64,000 nucleotides of DNA from JACVRW01 sp963820315. GTDB taxonomy: Bacteria; Actinomycetota; Thermoleophilia; Solirubrobacterales; Thermoleophilaceae. Both the position numbers and the translations under genes were made by a program. The notes beneath the pieces are model-generated. The model made no database searches. It saw nothing but the letters and a program-made list of their open reading frames with translations, and was not told the DNA's origin. The stretch is taken from the NCBI GenBank assembly GCA_963820315.1, contig CAWFZK010000030.1, positions 115,786 to 179,785 of the forward strand, in the 5' to 3' direction. Below are positions 28,763 to 37,573 of this stretch, piece after piece. Position 1 is the stretch's first letter. Every line of letters begins with the position of its first letter.

Positions 28763-29554
28763 TCAGCCGGCTGCGCCGGGAGGTATGCGCAGAAGTTCTT
28801 CGCGCATAACCTGCAAGGACTTGCGAATCAGGCGCGAGACGTGCATCTGCGAGAGCCCGACGCGCTGTGCGATCTGCGTCTGCGGCAAGCCCTCCTCGAA
28901 GCGCATGCGCAGGATCTCGCGCTCGCGTGGGGGCAGCCTGTCGAGCGCCGGCTCGAGCGCCGCGCGCTGCTCTGAGCGCTCGAAGCCCTCATCCTCGCCG
29001 CCGATCGTCTCGAGCGGGTCGAGGTCCTCCTCCCCGCCCGGGCCGGTCGAGAGCGACACGGTGGAGTAGGCGGAGCCGACCTCCATCGCCTCGAGCACCT
29101 CTTCCGGGGTCGTCTTGAGCTCCTCGGCGATCTCGGCGATGCTCGGCGAGCGGCCCAGCCGGGCGGTCAGGCGCTCGATCGCGCCCGACATCGACGCGTT
29201 CAGCTCCTGCAACGCGCGCGGAACACGGATCGCCCAACCCTTGTCGCGGAAGTGGCGCTTGATCTCGCCGACCACGTTGGGCGTCGCGTAGGTGGCGAGC
29301 GAGACCTCGCGCGACAGCTCGAAGCGGTCGATCGCCTTGATCAAGCCGATCGCGCCAACCTGCTCGATGTCCTCGAGCGCCTCGCCCCGGCCGGCGTAGC
29401 GGCGGGCGAGCGAGCGCACCAGCGGGAGGTGGCGCTCGATGAGCTCCTCACGGGCCGTCATGTCGCCGGCGTCGTGGTAGCGCCGCAGCAGATCACGATC
29501 CTCTTCGCGTGCCCGTTCGCCGGACACGTCGTTACGGCGCTGTGGCAGGTTCAC
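28763..29554 (-). CDS. RNA polymerase sigma factor, SigB/SigF/SigG family
   Basis: 263 residues. Region 2 has LIERHLPLVRSLARRYAGRG and the core-binding VGAIGLIKAIDRFELSRE; the -10 recognition part is ATYATPNVVGEIKRHFRDKG. Region 3 is TARLGRSPSIAEIAEEL and region 4 LPPREREILRMRFEEGLPQ with a helix-turn-helix at TQIAQRVGLSQMHVSRLIRK. This spacing is the stress/sporulation-type group 3 sigma. It starts at GTG 29554, overlapping an RsbW-like gene, so sigma and probable antagonist are co-translated. Confidence 0.93.
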   Translation of the reverse strand: MNLPQRRNDVSGERAREEDRDLLRRYHDAGDMTAREELIERHLPLVRSLARRYAGRGEALEDIEQVGAIGLIKAIDRFELSREVSLATYATPNVVGEIKRHFRDKGWAIRVPRALQELNASMSGAIERLTARLGRSPSIAEIAEELKTTPEEVLEAMEVGSAYSTVSLSTGPGGEEDLDPLETIGGEDEGFERSEQRAALEPALDRLPPREREILRMRFEEGLPQTQIAQRVGLSQMHVSRLIRKSLQVMREELLRIPPGAAG

Positions 29555-29952
29555 GCGATGCCCTTGCGCTTGATGAGCCGGACGACCACGCGGCCGTCAT
29601 CGGCCGTCTCGACGCCGAACGAGTCCACCACGGTTTGCAGGATCCGCCGCAGGGTCAGCACGCCCGGCGGCCGGTCGCCGTCGGTGAGGGCCTCCGCGAT
29701 CGCGCTCGTCGACAGCGGGCCCACGCGCGCGCGAATGCCGTCCTCGACGATCTCAAAGGACAGGCTGACGCTGCCCTCCTGACCGGCCTCGGCGAGCAGC
29801 CGCTCGACGGCGAGCTGCAGGTCGTCGATCTCCTCGAAGGCGAAGTCGACGCGCTCGGCGATACCTCCGATGATCAGGCGAACGACGGCCTGAAAGTCCC
29901 CGGAGAGTGGCGCCTCGAGCTCGATGAGCTCTCGTTCGACAGGCGGATTCAC
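29551..29952 (-). CDS. RsbW-like protein, likely anti-sigma partner
   Basis: 133 residues similar in layout to small HATPase anti-sigma factors: SGDFQAVVRLIIGGIAERVD, then FEEIDDLQLAVERLLAEAG in place of the N-box helix, and VLTLRRILQTVVDSFGVE near the C-terminus. The usual Asn of the N box (E-x-x-x-N) is replaced: the helix reads DLQLAVERLL, so kinase activity is doubtful even if sigma binding is kept. Its position, overlapping both mnmA and the sigma gene, supports a regulatory role. Family call by context and fold, not by strong motifs. Confidence 0.65.
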   Translation of the reverse strand: MNPPVERELIELEAPLSGDFQAVVRLIIGGIAERVDFAFEEIDDLQLAVERLLAEAGQEGSVSLSFEIVEDGIRARVGPLSTSAIAEALTDGDRPPGVLTLRRILQTVVDSFGVETADDGRVVVRLIKRKGIA

Positions 29953-31385
29953 AGCGGTTCCCCGATCGTCCCGTACCCCACGACGGCGTCTTCACGCATG
30001 AGGCACGCAAGCTGACCGGGTGCGATGGCGTGCGCCGGCTCGGCGAGCTCGACGGCGAGCCGCCCGTCGCCGGTTGGCGCAACCGTGCAGGCGAGCGGCC
30101 TGGCGTGGTAGCGGAGCCGCACCGTCTGCACGGCGGAAGCAGGGCGGTGGAGACGGGCATCGTCCAGTGCCACGCGGGTAGTGGCGAGCGCCTCCTTGGG
30201 TCCGACGACCACGCGATTGCGCTCGGCGTCGCGCTCGAGCACGTAGAGCGGGTCCGGCGCGGCGACACCGACCCCGCGGCGCTGGCCGATCGTGAAGTTG
30301 TGCTGGCCCTCGTGCCGGCCGAGCACCGTGCCGCTCCGATCGACGATCTCGCCCGGTCGCCTCATTCGCGGCCCGCCGTGACGCTGCAGGAAGCCGCGCC
30401 CGCCGAGCCCCGCGACGAAGCACAGATCCTGGCTCTCGCGCTTGTCCGCCACGGGCAGTCCGGCCTCGCGCGCGAGCGCCCGGACAGTGTCCTTCGTGAG
30501 CCCGCCGAGCGGGAACGTCAGCCGGTCGAGGAGGGCCGGGTCGAGCCGCGCGAGCATGTAGCTCTGGTCCTTGCGCTCGTCGACGGCGGCGCGCACCAGC
30601 GGCCCGCGGTCGTCGCGGGTTATGCGCGCGTAGTGCCCCGTCGCGAGCCGCGCCGCGCCGAGCGTGTCGGCCAGCTCGAGCATGGCGTCGAAGCGCACCT
30701 CGCCGTTGCAGCGCACGCACGGGTTCGGCGTGCGCCCGGCCGCGTAGCCGGCGATGAAGCCGTCGACAACCTCGGCGCGAAAGCGCTCGCGCAGGTCGAG
30801 CGTCAGGTGCGGCAGGCCCATTCCATGAGCGAGCCGGCGCGCGCCGAGCACGGCCTGGGGCGAGCAGCAGCTCTGCTCCCCGTCCGTCGCGGGGTCCGAC
30901 CACAGCTCGAGCGTCACGGCCACGACCTCGTCGCCCGCGTCCAGCGCGAGCTGGGCGGCAGCCGCGCTGTCGACCCCGCCGCTCATGGCGACGAGCGTGC
31001 GGCGCGGGTTCGCCTCAAGGGTCGGGAGCCGCGCCTTCGCGACCGCGCCGAGCGCACGATGGAGCGCATCCGCCGCGAGCTCCGCGACGTGGCGCTTCGG
31101 CGGCACGAGCCCGCCCAGCGCAGCGTCGATCTCGTCCGGGCCTACCCGCGCTGCTTCGAGGAAGCTGCCGCCCTCGACGAGCTCGACGACGGCACTCCCG
31201 GCCGCCGTCAGCGCGCCACAGCCCTCGGCGTCGAAGCCTGCCTCGGCGATGCGCCCGCCCTCAACGCGCACGCTGACGCGCAGCATGTCGCCACACGGCG
31301 AGCCGCCGGCCACACCCGCATTGGGCGCGTCGGCGAGAGCGCCCCGGCCAGCGGGGGCTTCGAGATGCTCTGCAAACGATCGCAA
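29949..31385 (-). CDS. mnmA: tRNA 2-thiouridylase MnmA with N-terminal IscU/NifU-like domain
   Basis: About 478 residues from TTG 31385. Residues 1-120 resemble an IscU scaffold: GSPCGDMLRVSVRVEGG, AEGCGALTAAGSAVVELV and VPPKRHVAELAADALH. The first two Cys and the His are kept, but the third scaffold Cys (after His) is Val. The MnmA part follows: LVAMSGGVDSAAAAQLA (PP-loop), TPNPCVRCNGEVRF (catalytic Cys), ATGHYARI, KDQSYMLARL and SQDLCFV (second Cys). MnmA thiolates U34 of Lys, Glu and Gln tRNAs. The fusion suggests built-in sulfur or cluster supply. The start is uncertain; upstream sequence is an inverted repeat. Confidence 0.88.
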   Translation of the reverse strand: MRSFAEHLEAPAGRGALADAPNAGVAGGSPCGDMLRVSVRVEGGRIAEAGFDAEGCGALTAAGSAVVELVEGGSFLEAARVGPDEIDAALGGLVPPKRHVAELAADALHRALGAVAKARLPTLEANPRRTLVAMSGGVDSAAAAQLALDAGDEVVAVTLELWSDPATDGEQSCCSPQAVLGARRLAHGMGLPHLTLDLRERFRAEVVDGFIAGYAAGRTPNPCVRCNGEVRFDAMLELADTLGAARLATGHYARITRDDRGPLVRAAVDERKDQSYMLARLDPALLDRLTFPLGGLTKDTVRALAREAGLPVADKRESQDLCFVAGLGGRGFLQRHGGPRMRRPGEIVDRSGTVLGRHEGQHNFTIGQRRGVGVAAPDPLYVLERDAERNRVVVGPKEALATTRVALDDARLHRPASAVQTVRLRYHARPLACTVAPTGDGRLAVELAEPAHAIAPGQLACLMREDAVVGYGTIGEPL

Positions 31386-31437
31386 GTTGAGACCTACGCT
31401 ACCGCCCGCGGACGGACCTGAGGGCCAAAATTGAGTG

Positions 31438-31567
31438 GGTCCAGCCTTTCTCATCCGAGCGAAAACCAAGCAGCCCAAGGAAGAGGCGTCGGGATAGTGC
31501 TCTGCACATCCCGACGCCGATGACGCGGGGATGCGCAGGTTTGCAGCCGGATGAGAAAGGCTGGCCC
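31438..31567. repeat. About 130-nt imperfect inverted-repeat element (MITE-like)
   Basis: CCAGCCTTTCTCATCCG at 31441-31457 is the exact reverse complement of 31548-31564. Matches continue patchily inward (AAACC, GC..CCC) to a central perfect stem GGCGTCGGGAT (31485-31495) / ATCCCGACGCC (31508-31518). The whole unit folds as one long hairpin between divergent genes. It carries no open frame. Confidence 0.65.
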
Positions 31568-31760
31568 CAGCCTGCCGCTGCCACTCGAGAGTTGGGCCTG
31601 CTGTTTGGAGCAAGCGTGGGAGTCCTCCGCAAGGGACCACGGCCCCGTCACGAGTGGGACTCCCGTCCCGGTGGTGTTCGGCTCAACTTGTACGAATGGC
31701 TGGCGTACAGGCTCGGGCCTTGGCCGAGGCTACCACCATGTGCGGCGCCGGGCCAGCGTC

Positions 31761-31810
31761 TTGACAGGTCCCGGCGACGCTGGCTAGGGTCGGGTCGGAA
31801 AACGTTTTCC
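31761..31810 (+). promoter_or_regulatory. Promoter with LacI-type operator for the Gfo/Idh operon
   Basis: TTGACA (31761-31766), 18 nt, TAGGGT (31785-31790), then the 14-nt palindrome GGAAAACGTTTTCC (31797-31810) at the expected transcription start. The operator has the central CG of LacI-family sites. A repressor bound here would block initiation. The same layout recurs at 36037-36083. Confidence 0.75.
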
Positions 31811-31822
31811 GAGCTTGTGAGC

Positions 31823-33010
31823 ATGGAAGCCTCGACAGCCCAGTCCGCCGCCCACCGCGACGGGATGCGAGTGGTCGGAATCGCCATGAACGGCGTGACC
31901 GGGCGCATGGGGACGAACCAGCACCTGGTGCGCTCGATCCTCGCGATCCGCGAGCAGGGCGGCGTCAAGGGGGCGGACGGCCCGCCGATCTGGCCCGAGC
32001 CGCTGCTCGTCGGCCGAAACGAGGCGAAGCTGCGCGCGCTCGCCGAGGAGCACGGCCTCGAGCGCTTCACGACGAGCGTCGACGCGGCGCTCGCCGACCC
32101 GTCCTGCGAGATCTACTTCGACGCCGCCGCGACGGCCGCCCGCGCGGAGGGGATGGAGCGGGCGATCAGGGCGGGCAAGCACGTCTACTGCGAGAAGCCC
32201 TCGGCCGACTCGCTCGACACGGCGCTGCGGCTCGCGCGCCTGGCGCGCGACGCCGGGATCAAGCACGGGGTCGTGCAGGACAAGCTCTTCCTCCCCGGCC
32301 TGCGCAAGCTGCGCACGCTGATCGACTCCGGCTTCTTCGGGCGCATCCTGTCGGTGCGCGGCGAGTTCGGCTACTGGGTGTTCGAGGGGCCGGAGCCGCC
32401 GGGCCAGCGGCCGTCGTGGAACTACCGCGCCGCGGACGGCGGCGGCATCCTGGCGGACATGCTGCCGCACTGGCGCTATGTGCTCGACGACCTGTTCGGG
32501 CCGGTGCGCGGCGTCTACACGCTGGCCGCCACCCATATCGGCGAACGCGCCGACGAGCAGGGGAACCCCTACGAGGCGACGGCCGAGGACGCCGCCTACG
32601 CGACCTTCGAGCTCGAGGGCGGCACCGTCGCGCAGATCAACGCCTCGTGGTGCGTGCGCGTCGACCGCGACGAGCTGTTCGAGCTGCAGGTCGACGGCAC
32701 CGAGGGCAGCGCGGTCGCCGGCCTGCGCGAGTGCCGCATCCAGACGCGCCGGGAGACCCCGCGCGCGATCTGGAACCCGGACGTAGCGAACCCGATCGAC
32801 TTCCGCGCGAGCTGGAGCGAGGCGCCGGGCGAGCAGGAGTACGACAACGGCTTCAAGGTCCAGTGGGAGCTGTTCCTGCGACACGTGGTGCACGGCGAGC
32901 CGTTCCCGTGGGACCTCTTCGAGGGCGCGCGCGGGATCCAGCTCGCCGAGCTGGCGGAGCAGTCGTGGCGCGAGCGGCGCATGCTCGCCGTGCCGGAGCT
33001 GCCGGCATGA
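31823..33010 (+). CDS. Gfo/Idh/MocA-family oxidoreductase
   Basis: 395 residues. The N-terminal Rossmann fold starts VVGIAMNGVTGRMGTNQHLV; the family EKP motif is KHVYCEKPSADSLDTALRLA, whose Lys contributes to catalysis. The C-terminal sheet domain includes DGGGILADMLPHWRYVLDDL, with Asp/His in the usual catalytic positions. Members oxidise or reduce sugars, inositols and keto-sugars with NAD(P). It is the first gene after the LacI-type operator; its stop overlaps the next start (ATGA). ATG 31823 is used; ATG 31865, right before the Rossmann strand, is an alternative. Confidence 0.9.
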   Translation: MEASTAQSAAHRDGMRVVGIAMNGVTGRMGTNQHLVRSILAIREQGGVKGADGPPIWPEPLLVGRNEAKLRALAEEHGLERFTTSVDAALADPSCEIYFDAAATAARAEGMERAIRAGKHVYCEKPSADSLDTALRLARLARDAGIKHGVVQDKLFLPGLRKLRTLIDSGFFGRILSVRGEFGYWVFEGPEPPGQRPSWNYRAADGGGILADMLPHWRYVLDDLFGPVRGVYTLAATHIGERADEQGNPYEATAEDAAYATFELEGGTVAQINASWCVRVDRDELFELQVDGTEGSAVAGLRECRIQTRRETPRAIWNPDVANPIDFRASWSEAPGEQEYDNGFKVQWELFLRHVVHGEPFPWDLFEGARGIQLAELAEQSWRERRMLAVPELPA

Positions 33011-34172
33011 GCGTGTCGTCCGCGACCGCGGCGGTTCTCCTACCGCGTGCCGACGGAACGCTCGAGCGGTTCGTGCCCGGGGAGCCCGGCGAGTTCGAGC
33101 GCCCGCGCGAGCCGCTTCGGTCACGCGCCTTCATCGCGGCCGCGCACGTGGTGGCCGATCCGCTCGCGGGGGGCGACTCGGTCGGCGCGGCGATCGACTG
33201 GGACGCGACGCTCGCCTACCGGCGCCACCTCTGGTCGTGGGGCCTGGGAGTCGCCGAGGCGATGGACACCGCCCAGCGCGGAATGGGCCTCGGCTGGCCC
33301 GAGGCGCGCGAGCTGATCGCGCGCTCGGCGGCCGCGGCGCGCGAGTCGGGCGGGCGACTCGCCGCGGGCGCCGGCACGGACCAGCTGCCGGCCGGCGAGC
33401 CCGCCTCGCTCGCCCGCATCCGCGACGCCTACCTCGAGCAGTGCGCCTTCGTCGAGGAGCAGGACTGCCAGCCGATCGTGATGGCGAGCCGCGCGCTCGC
33501 CGCCGCGGCGAGCGGACCGGCCGACTACCGCAGCGTCTACGACCCGGTGCTCGAGCGCGCCGGCCGGCCGGTGATCCTGCACTGGCTCGGCGAGATGTTC
33601 GACCCGGCGCTCGCGGGCTACTGGGGCGCGGACGACCCCTATGAGGCGGTCGCAGTCGTGAGCGAGCTGATCGCGGCGAACGCCGAGCGTGTCGACGGCA
33701 TCAAGCTCTCGCTGCTCGACGACGAGCTCGAGCGGCGGCTGCGCGATGCGCTGCCGGACGGCGTGCGGCTCTACACGGGCGACGACTTCAACTACCCCGC
33801 CCTGATCGCCGCGGGCAGCGACGCCCTGCTCGGCATCTTCGACGCGATCGCGCCGGCGGCGTCGGCCGCGCTGCAGGCGCTCGACGCGGTGACCGCGCCC
33901 GCTTCGCCGAGCTGCTCGCGCCCACCGAGCCGCTCGCGCGCAAGCTGTTCGCCGCGCCGACCTACCACTACAAGACGGGGCTCGTCTTCCTCGCCTGGCT
34001 GAACGGGCACCAGCGCCACTTCCACATGCTCGGCGGGCAGCAGAGCGCGCGCACGCTCGCCCACCTCGCCGAGCTGCTGCGGCTCGCCGACCGCGCCGGC
34101 CTGCTCGCCGACCCGCCGCTCGCCTGTGAGCGAATGCGGCGCCTGCTCGCGCTGGCCGGGGTCGATCAGTGA
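33007..34172 (+). CDS. DUF993 protein (dihydrodipicolinate-synthase-like), frameshifted
   Basis: The reading from ATG 33007 matches a DapA-like TIM barrel of the DUF993 group: IDWDATLAYRRHLWSWGLGV, then GAGTDQLP, PVILHWLGEMFDPALAGYWG, VDGIKLSLLDDELERRLR (Lys in the Schiff-base position) and LYTGDDFNYPALI. Near 33888 one base appears missing; the reading resumes as DRARFAELLAPTEPLARKLF and YHYKTGLVFLAWLNGHQRHF, ending at TGA 34170. Reconstructed length is about 389 residues, normal for the family. The function of DUF993 is not proven; aldolase or lyase action on a keto-sugar acid is the inference. Confidence 0.82.
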
Positions 34173-34972
34173 GCGCCGACCTCGCCCGGCTGTCCTTCAA
34201 CCAGATCACCGCCGACCACCTCGACCTCGACCGTGTCATCGAGGCCTGCGCCGAGGCCGGGATCGGCTGGATCGCGCCCTGGCGCCACAAGCTCGTGCCC
34301 GGCGCGGGCGAGCGCATCCGCGCGGCTGGGCTGCGCGCCTCGAGCCTCTGCCGCGGCGGCTTCTTCCCGGCGCCGAGCGCCGCCGAGCGGCGCGAGCGCG
34401 ACGCCGACAACCGCGCTGCTGTCGACGAGGCGGCGGACGTCGGCACCGACCTGCTCGTGCTCGTCTGCGGGCCGGCCCCGGACGGCGACCTCGGCGCCGC
34501 ACGCAGGCAGGTGCTCGAGGGGATCGAGACGCTCGCGCCGTACGCGGCCGAGCACGGGGTGCGGCTCGGCATCGAGGCGCTCCACCCGATGATGATCGGC
34601 GAGCGCTCGGTGGTCGTGACGCTCGCCCAGGCGCTCGACCTGGCTGAGCGCTTCGACCCCGGCCGGGTGGGCGTCGTCGTCGACGCCTATCACGTCTGGT
34701 GGGACCCGGAGCTCGAGCGCCAGCTCGAGCGCGCCGGCGGGCGCATCTTCGCCTACCACGTCTCCGACTGGCTCGTCCCGACCACCAACCTGCTGGCGGG
34801 CCGGGGCATGATGGGCGAGGGCGTGATCGACCTGCCGCGCCTGCGCGGGCTCATCGACGCCGCCGGCTACGACGGCCCCATCGAGGTCGAGGTGATCAAC
34901 CCCGCCAACGCCGAGCTCTCCGCCGCGGAGCTGATGGCGACGGTCAGGCGGAGCTTCGCGGAGCGCTCGTAG
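34169..34972 (+). CDS. Sugar phosphate isomerase/epimerase-family TIM barrel
   Basis: 267 residues, AP-endonuclease-2-like xylose isomerase fold. Metal-ligand positions are visible: Glu in RLGIEALHPMM, Asp/His in VVVDAYHVWWDPELE, His in FAYHVSDWLVP and Glu in GPIEVEVINP. Members isomerise or epimerise sugars, dehydrate inositol intermediates or cleave 3-keto-glycosides. GTG 34169 overlaps the DUF993 stop (GTGA), making a three-gene coupled operon. The 3' end overlaps the convergent lacI-type gene by 29 bases. Confidence 0.88.
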   Translation: MSADLARLSFNQITADHLDLDRVIEACAEAGIGWIAPWRHKLVPGAGERIRAAGLRASSLCRGGFFPAPSAAERRERDADNRAAVDEAADVGTDLLVLVCGPAPDGDLGAARRQVLEGIETLAPYAAEHGVRLGIEALHPMMIGERSVVVTLAQALDLAERFDPGRVGVVVDAYHVWWDPELERQLERAGGRIFAYHVSDWLVPTTNLLAGRGMMGEGVIDLPRLRGLIDAAGYDGPIEVEVINPANAELSAAELMATVRRSFAERS

Positions 34973-35996
34973 CGCGCGCCTGCGCAGGCCGGCGCGCCGT
35001 CGTCGAGCGCGGCACGACCCGGTGCGGCAGCACGGTCTCGGGCTGCGACTCCTCCCCCACGACGATGCGCCGCGCCGCGGCCGCGCCGAACTGGTACATC
35101 GGCACGCTCACGGTCGTCATGTCGCTGAAACGCGCAAGCCGAGTGTCGGTCATGCCGGCCACCGAGATGCGCGCCGGGACCTCGACGCGCGCCTGGCGGA
35201 GCGCGGCGAGCGCGCCGACGGCGGTCTCGTCGTTAGCGCCCACGATCGCCTCGGGCGGCGCCGCCTCGGCGATCATCTGAAGCGTGGCGGCGTAGCCGCG
35301 CTCGTAGGAGAAGTCGCCCTCGACCACGAGCGGCTCGGCGTCCGCGTCGCGCATGGCCTCGCGATAGCCGTCAAGGCGGTCGCGGCTCGCGTAGAGCCCC
35401 GGCGGGCCGCCGATGAATGCGATCTGGCGGTGGCCGAGCGAGAGCACGTAGTCGGTGATGTCGTAGGCGGCCGAGCGGTTGTCGGCGACGATGCGCGGGC
35501 AGTCGAAGTCGCGCGTGGCGAGCGCGAGCACGCTGATCCCGCGGTCGCGTGCGCGCTCGACCGCGACGGCCAGCTCGGCGCCGCGCGGGTCGTCGATGTG
35601 CCCGCTACCTGCGAACACGACGCCCTCCGCGTGGTAGTCGCACAGCACGCCGAGCTGCGCCAGCTCGACGTCGGTGCGGCGGTCGGCGTTGCAGACGATC
35701 GTCATGTAGCCGGCGCGCGCGGCCACGTCCTCGACGCCGCGCGTGATCTCGGCGAAGTAGGCGTCCTGGATGTCGCCCACCATCACGCCGATGATGCGGC
35801 TGCGGCGGGTGACGAGCGCCCGCGCGAGCGCGCTCGGCGAGTAGCCGAGCTCCTGCGCCGCCTCGAGCACGCGCGCCCGCGTGGCCTCCGAGACCGGGTG
35901 GTCCGAGCCGCCCAGCACCCGCGACGCCGTCGCGATCGACACGCCCGCCGCCTTGGCGACGTGCGCGAGCGAGCCCGTTGAGCGCTGTCTGCTCAG
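34944..35996 (-). CDS. LacI-family transcriptional repressor of the catabolic locus
   Basis: About 350 residues. The helix-turn-helix is LAHVAKAAGVSIATASRVLG and the hinge helix SALARALVTRRSRIIGVMV; a periplasmic-binding-protein fold follows (GIFVGDIQ-like VMVGDIQDAYFAEITRGVED, then GHRQIAFIGG, PEAIVGANDETAVGALAAL). No ATG or GTG precedes the helix-turn-helix in frame. CTG 35996, giving LSRQRSTGSL, is the only sensible start, unless a base error hides an ATG. Three LacI-type sites at 31797, 36013 and 36070 are its likely targets. It is divergent from the ALDH operon. Confidence 0.85.
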   Translation of the reverse strand: MSRQRSTGSLAHVAKAAGVSIATASRVLGGSDHPVSEATRARVLEAAQELGYSPSALARALVTRRSRIIGVMVGDIQDAYFAEITRGVEDVAARAGYMTIVCNADRRTDVELAQLGVLCDYHAEGVVFAGSGHIDDPRGAELAVAVERARDRGISVLALATRDFDCPRIVADNRSAAYDITDYVLSLGHRQIAFIGGPPGLYASRDRLDGYREAMRDADAEPLVVEGDFSYERGYAATLQMIAEAAPPEAIVGANDETAVGALAALRQARVEVPARISVAGMTDTRLARFSDMTTVSVPMYQFGAAAARRIVVGEESQPETVLPHRVVPRSTTARRPAQARATSAPRSSA

Positions 35997-36012
35997 CCCA
36001 TTTCACCCTTTC

Positions 36013-36083
36013 GGAAAACGTTTTCAGCGAGTCGGCTTGACATCGCAACTCCACCGGCAATAGCGTCGCGGAAAACGATAACC
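36013..36083 (+). promoter_or_regulatory. Divergent promoter region with two LacI-type operators
   Basis: Operator 1 is GGAAAACGTTTTCA (36013-36026). The promoter for the ALDH operon is TTGACA (36037-36042), 18 nt, TAGCGT (36061-36066). Operator 2, GGAAAACGATAACC (36070-36083), lies just past the -10 box. Operator centres are 57 nt apart, allowing cooperative binding, and operator 1 lies near the repressor gene start, allowing autoregulation. A strong AAGGAGGTG ribosome site follows at 36088. Confidence 0.75.
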
Positions 36084-36102
36084 GCGGAAGGAGGTGTCGG
36101 CC

Positions 36103-37573
36103 ATGGCAACGGAGGTTGCACAGGGACCCTGGGCCGGCAGGATCTTCGTCGACGGGGAGTTCAGCGAGCCCGACGGCGGGCGCCGCGCGCCCGTCACGGA
36201 CAAGGCGACGGGTGAGGAGCTGGCGCAGGCGGGCGTCGCCTCCGAGGCCGACGTCGACCGGGCGGTGCGCTCGGCGAAGCAGGCGCAGCCCGGCTGGGCG
36301 GCGCTCGGCTACGACGAGCGCGCCGGACTGCTGCGGCGCGTGGCGCGCCTGCTCGAGGACCGCAGTGCGGAGATCGCCGCGCTGATCGTGCGCGAGACGG
36401 GCGGCATCCCCGGCAAGGCCGACTACGAGGTCGGCGCGTCGCAGAACGAGCTCTACGAGGCGGCCGCGCTCACGTCACGGGCGACCGCCGAGGTGCTCCC
36501 CTCCCACAACACCGGCAAGCTGAGCCTCATCCAGCGCGTGCCGGTCGGGGTCGTCGCGGCGATCACGCCGTGGAACTTCCCGGTCGTGCTCGGCTTCCGC
36601 GTCGTCGCGCCGGCGCTTGCGCTCGGCAACACGGTGGTCCTGAAGCCGGCGCCCGAGACGCCGCTCACCGGCGCGCTGCTGATGGCCGAGCTGTTCGCGG
36701 ACGCGGGCGCCCCGCCCGGCGTCTTCCAGGCCCTCCCCGGGGACGACGACACGGGGCGCAAGCTCGTGGCGCACCCGGACGTGAACATGATCCACTTCAC
36801 GGGCTCGTCCGCGGTTGGGCGCGAGATAGCCATCCAGGCCGCGGGCGACTTCAAGCGCGTCTCGCTCGAGCTCGGCGGCAACAACGCCTACGTGGTGCTC
36901 GACGACGCCGATGTCGACGAGGCGAGCATGATCGGCGCCTGGTCCGCCTTCCACTACTCGGGCCAGACCTGCATCACGGCGAGCCGCCACCTCGTGGCAC
37001 GCAACCTCTTCGACGACTACGTCGAGCGCATGGCCGAGCGCGCCCGCGGCATCACGGTGGGCGATCCGAGCTCCGGCGAGGTCGGCCTCGGCCCGATGAT
37101 CTCCGAGTCGCAGCTCGAGCGCGGCCACAAGATCCTCGAGGACTCCGTCGGCGATGGGTGCGAGGGTCGTCGAGGGCGGCACGCACGACGGGCTCTTCTA
37201 CCGGCCGACCGTGATCGTCGACGTGACGCCGGAGATGCCGGTCTGGACGGAGGAGATCTTCGCCCCGGTGGCGCCGGTGCTCGCGTTCGACGACGACGCC
37301 GACGCGCTCCGGCTCGTCAACGACACGCCCTACGGGCTCGTCAACTCCGTCCTCAGCGGCTCCATCGAGCGCGGGCTGTCGTTCGCCGAGGGCGTCCGCT
37401 CGGGCATGGTGCACGTGAACGACGCGACACCGCTCGACGAGGCCCACGTGCCGTTCGGCGGCGTCGGCCAGTCGGGGCTCGGCGGCCGCTCGGGCGGCGA
37501 GGCGAACCTCGAGGAGTTCACCGAGCGGCGCTGGATCGGCGTGCAGCGCACGCCCGTCGAATACCCGTATTGA
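36103..37573 (+). CDS. NAD(P)-dependent aldehyde dehydrogenase, frameshifted
   Basis: About 490 residues once one indel near 37150 is bridged. Landmarks: VVAAITPWNFPVVLGFRVVA (coenzyme and oxyanion site), IHFTGSSAVGREIA, the general base Glu in VSLELGGNNAYVVLDD and the nucleophile Cys in YSGQTCITASRHLV. After the shift the C-terminal half reads GARVVEGGTHDGLFYRPTVI, TEEIFAPVAPVLAF, PFGGVGQSGLGGRSG. Members of the benzaldehyde/vanillin-like group oxidise aldehydes to acids. ATG 36103 has an ideal ribosome site. The stop overlaps the GMC start by one base. Confidence 0.87.
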
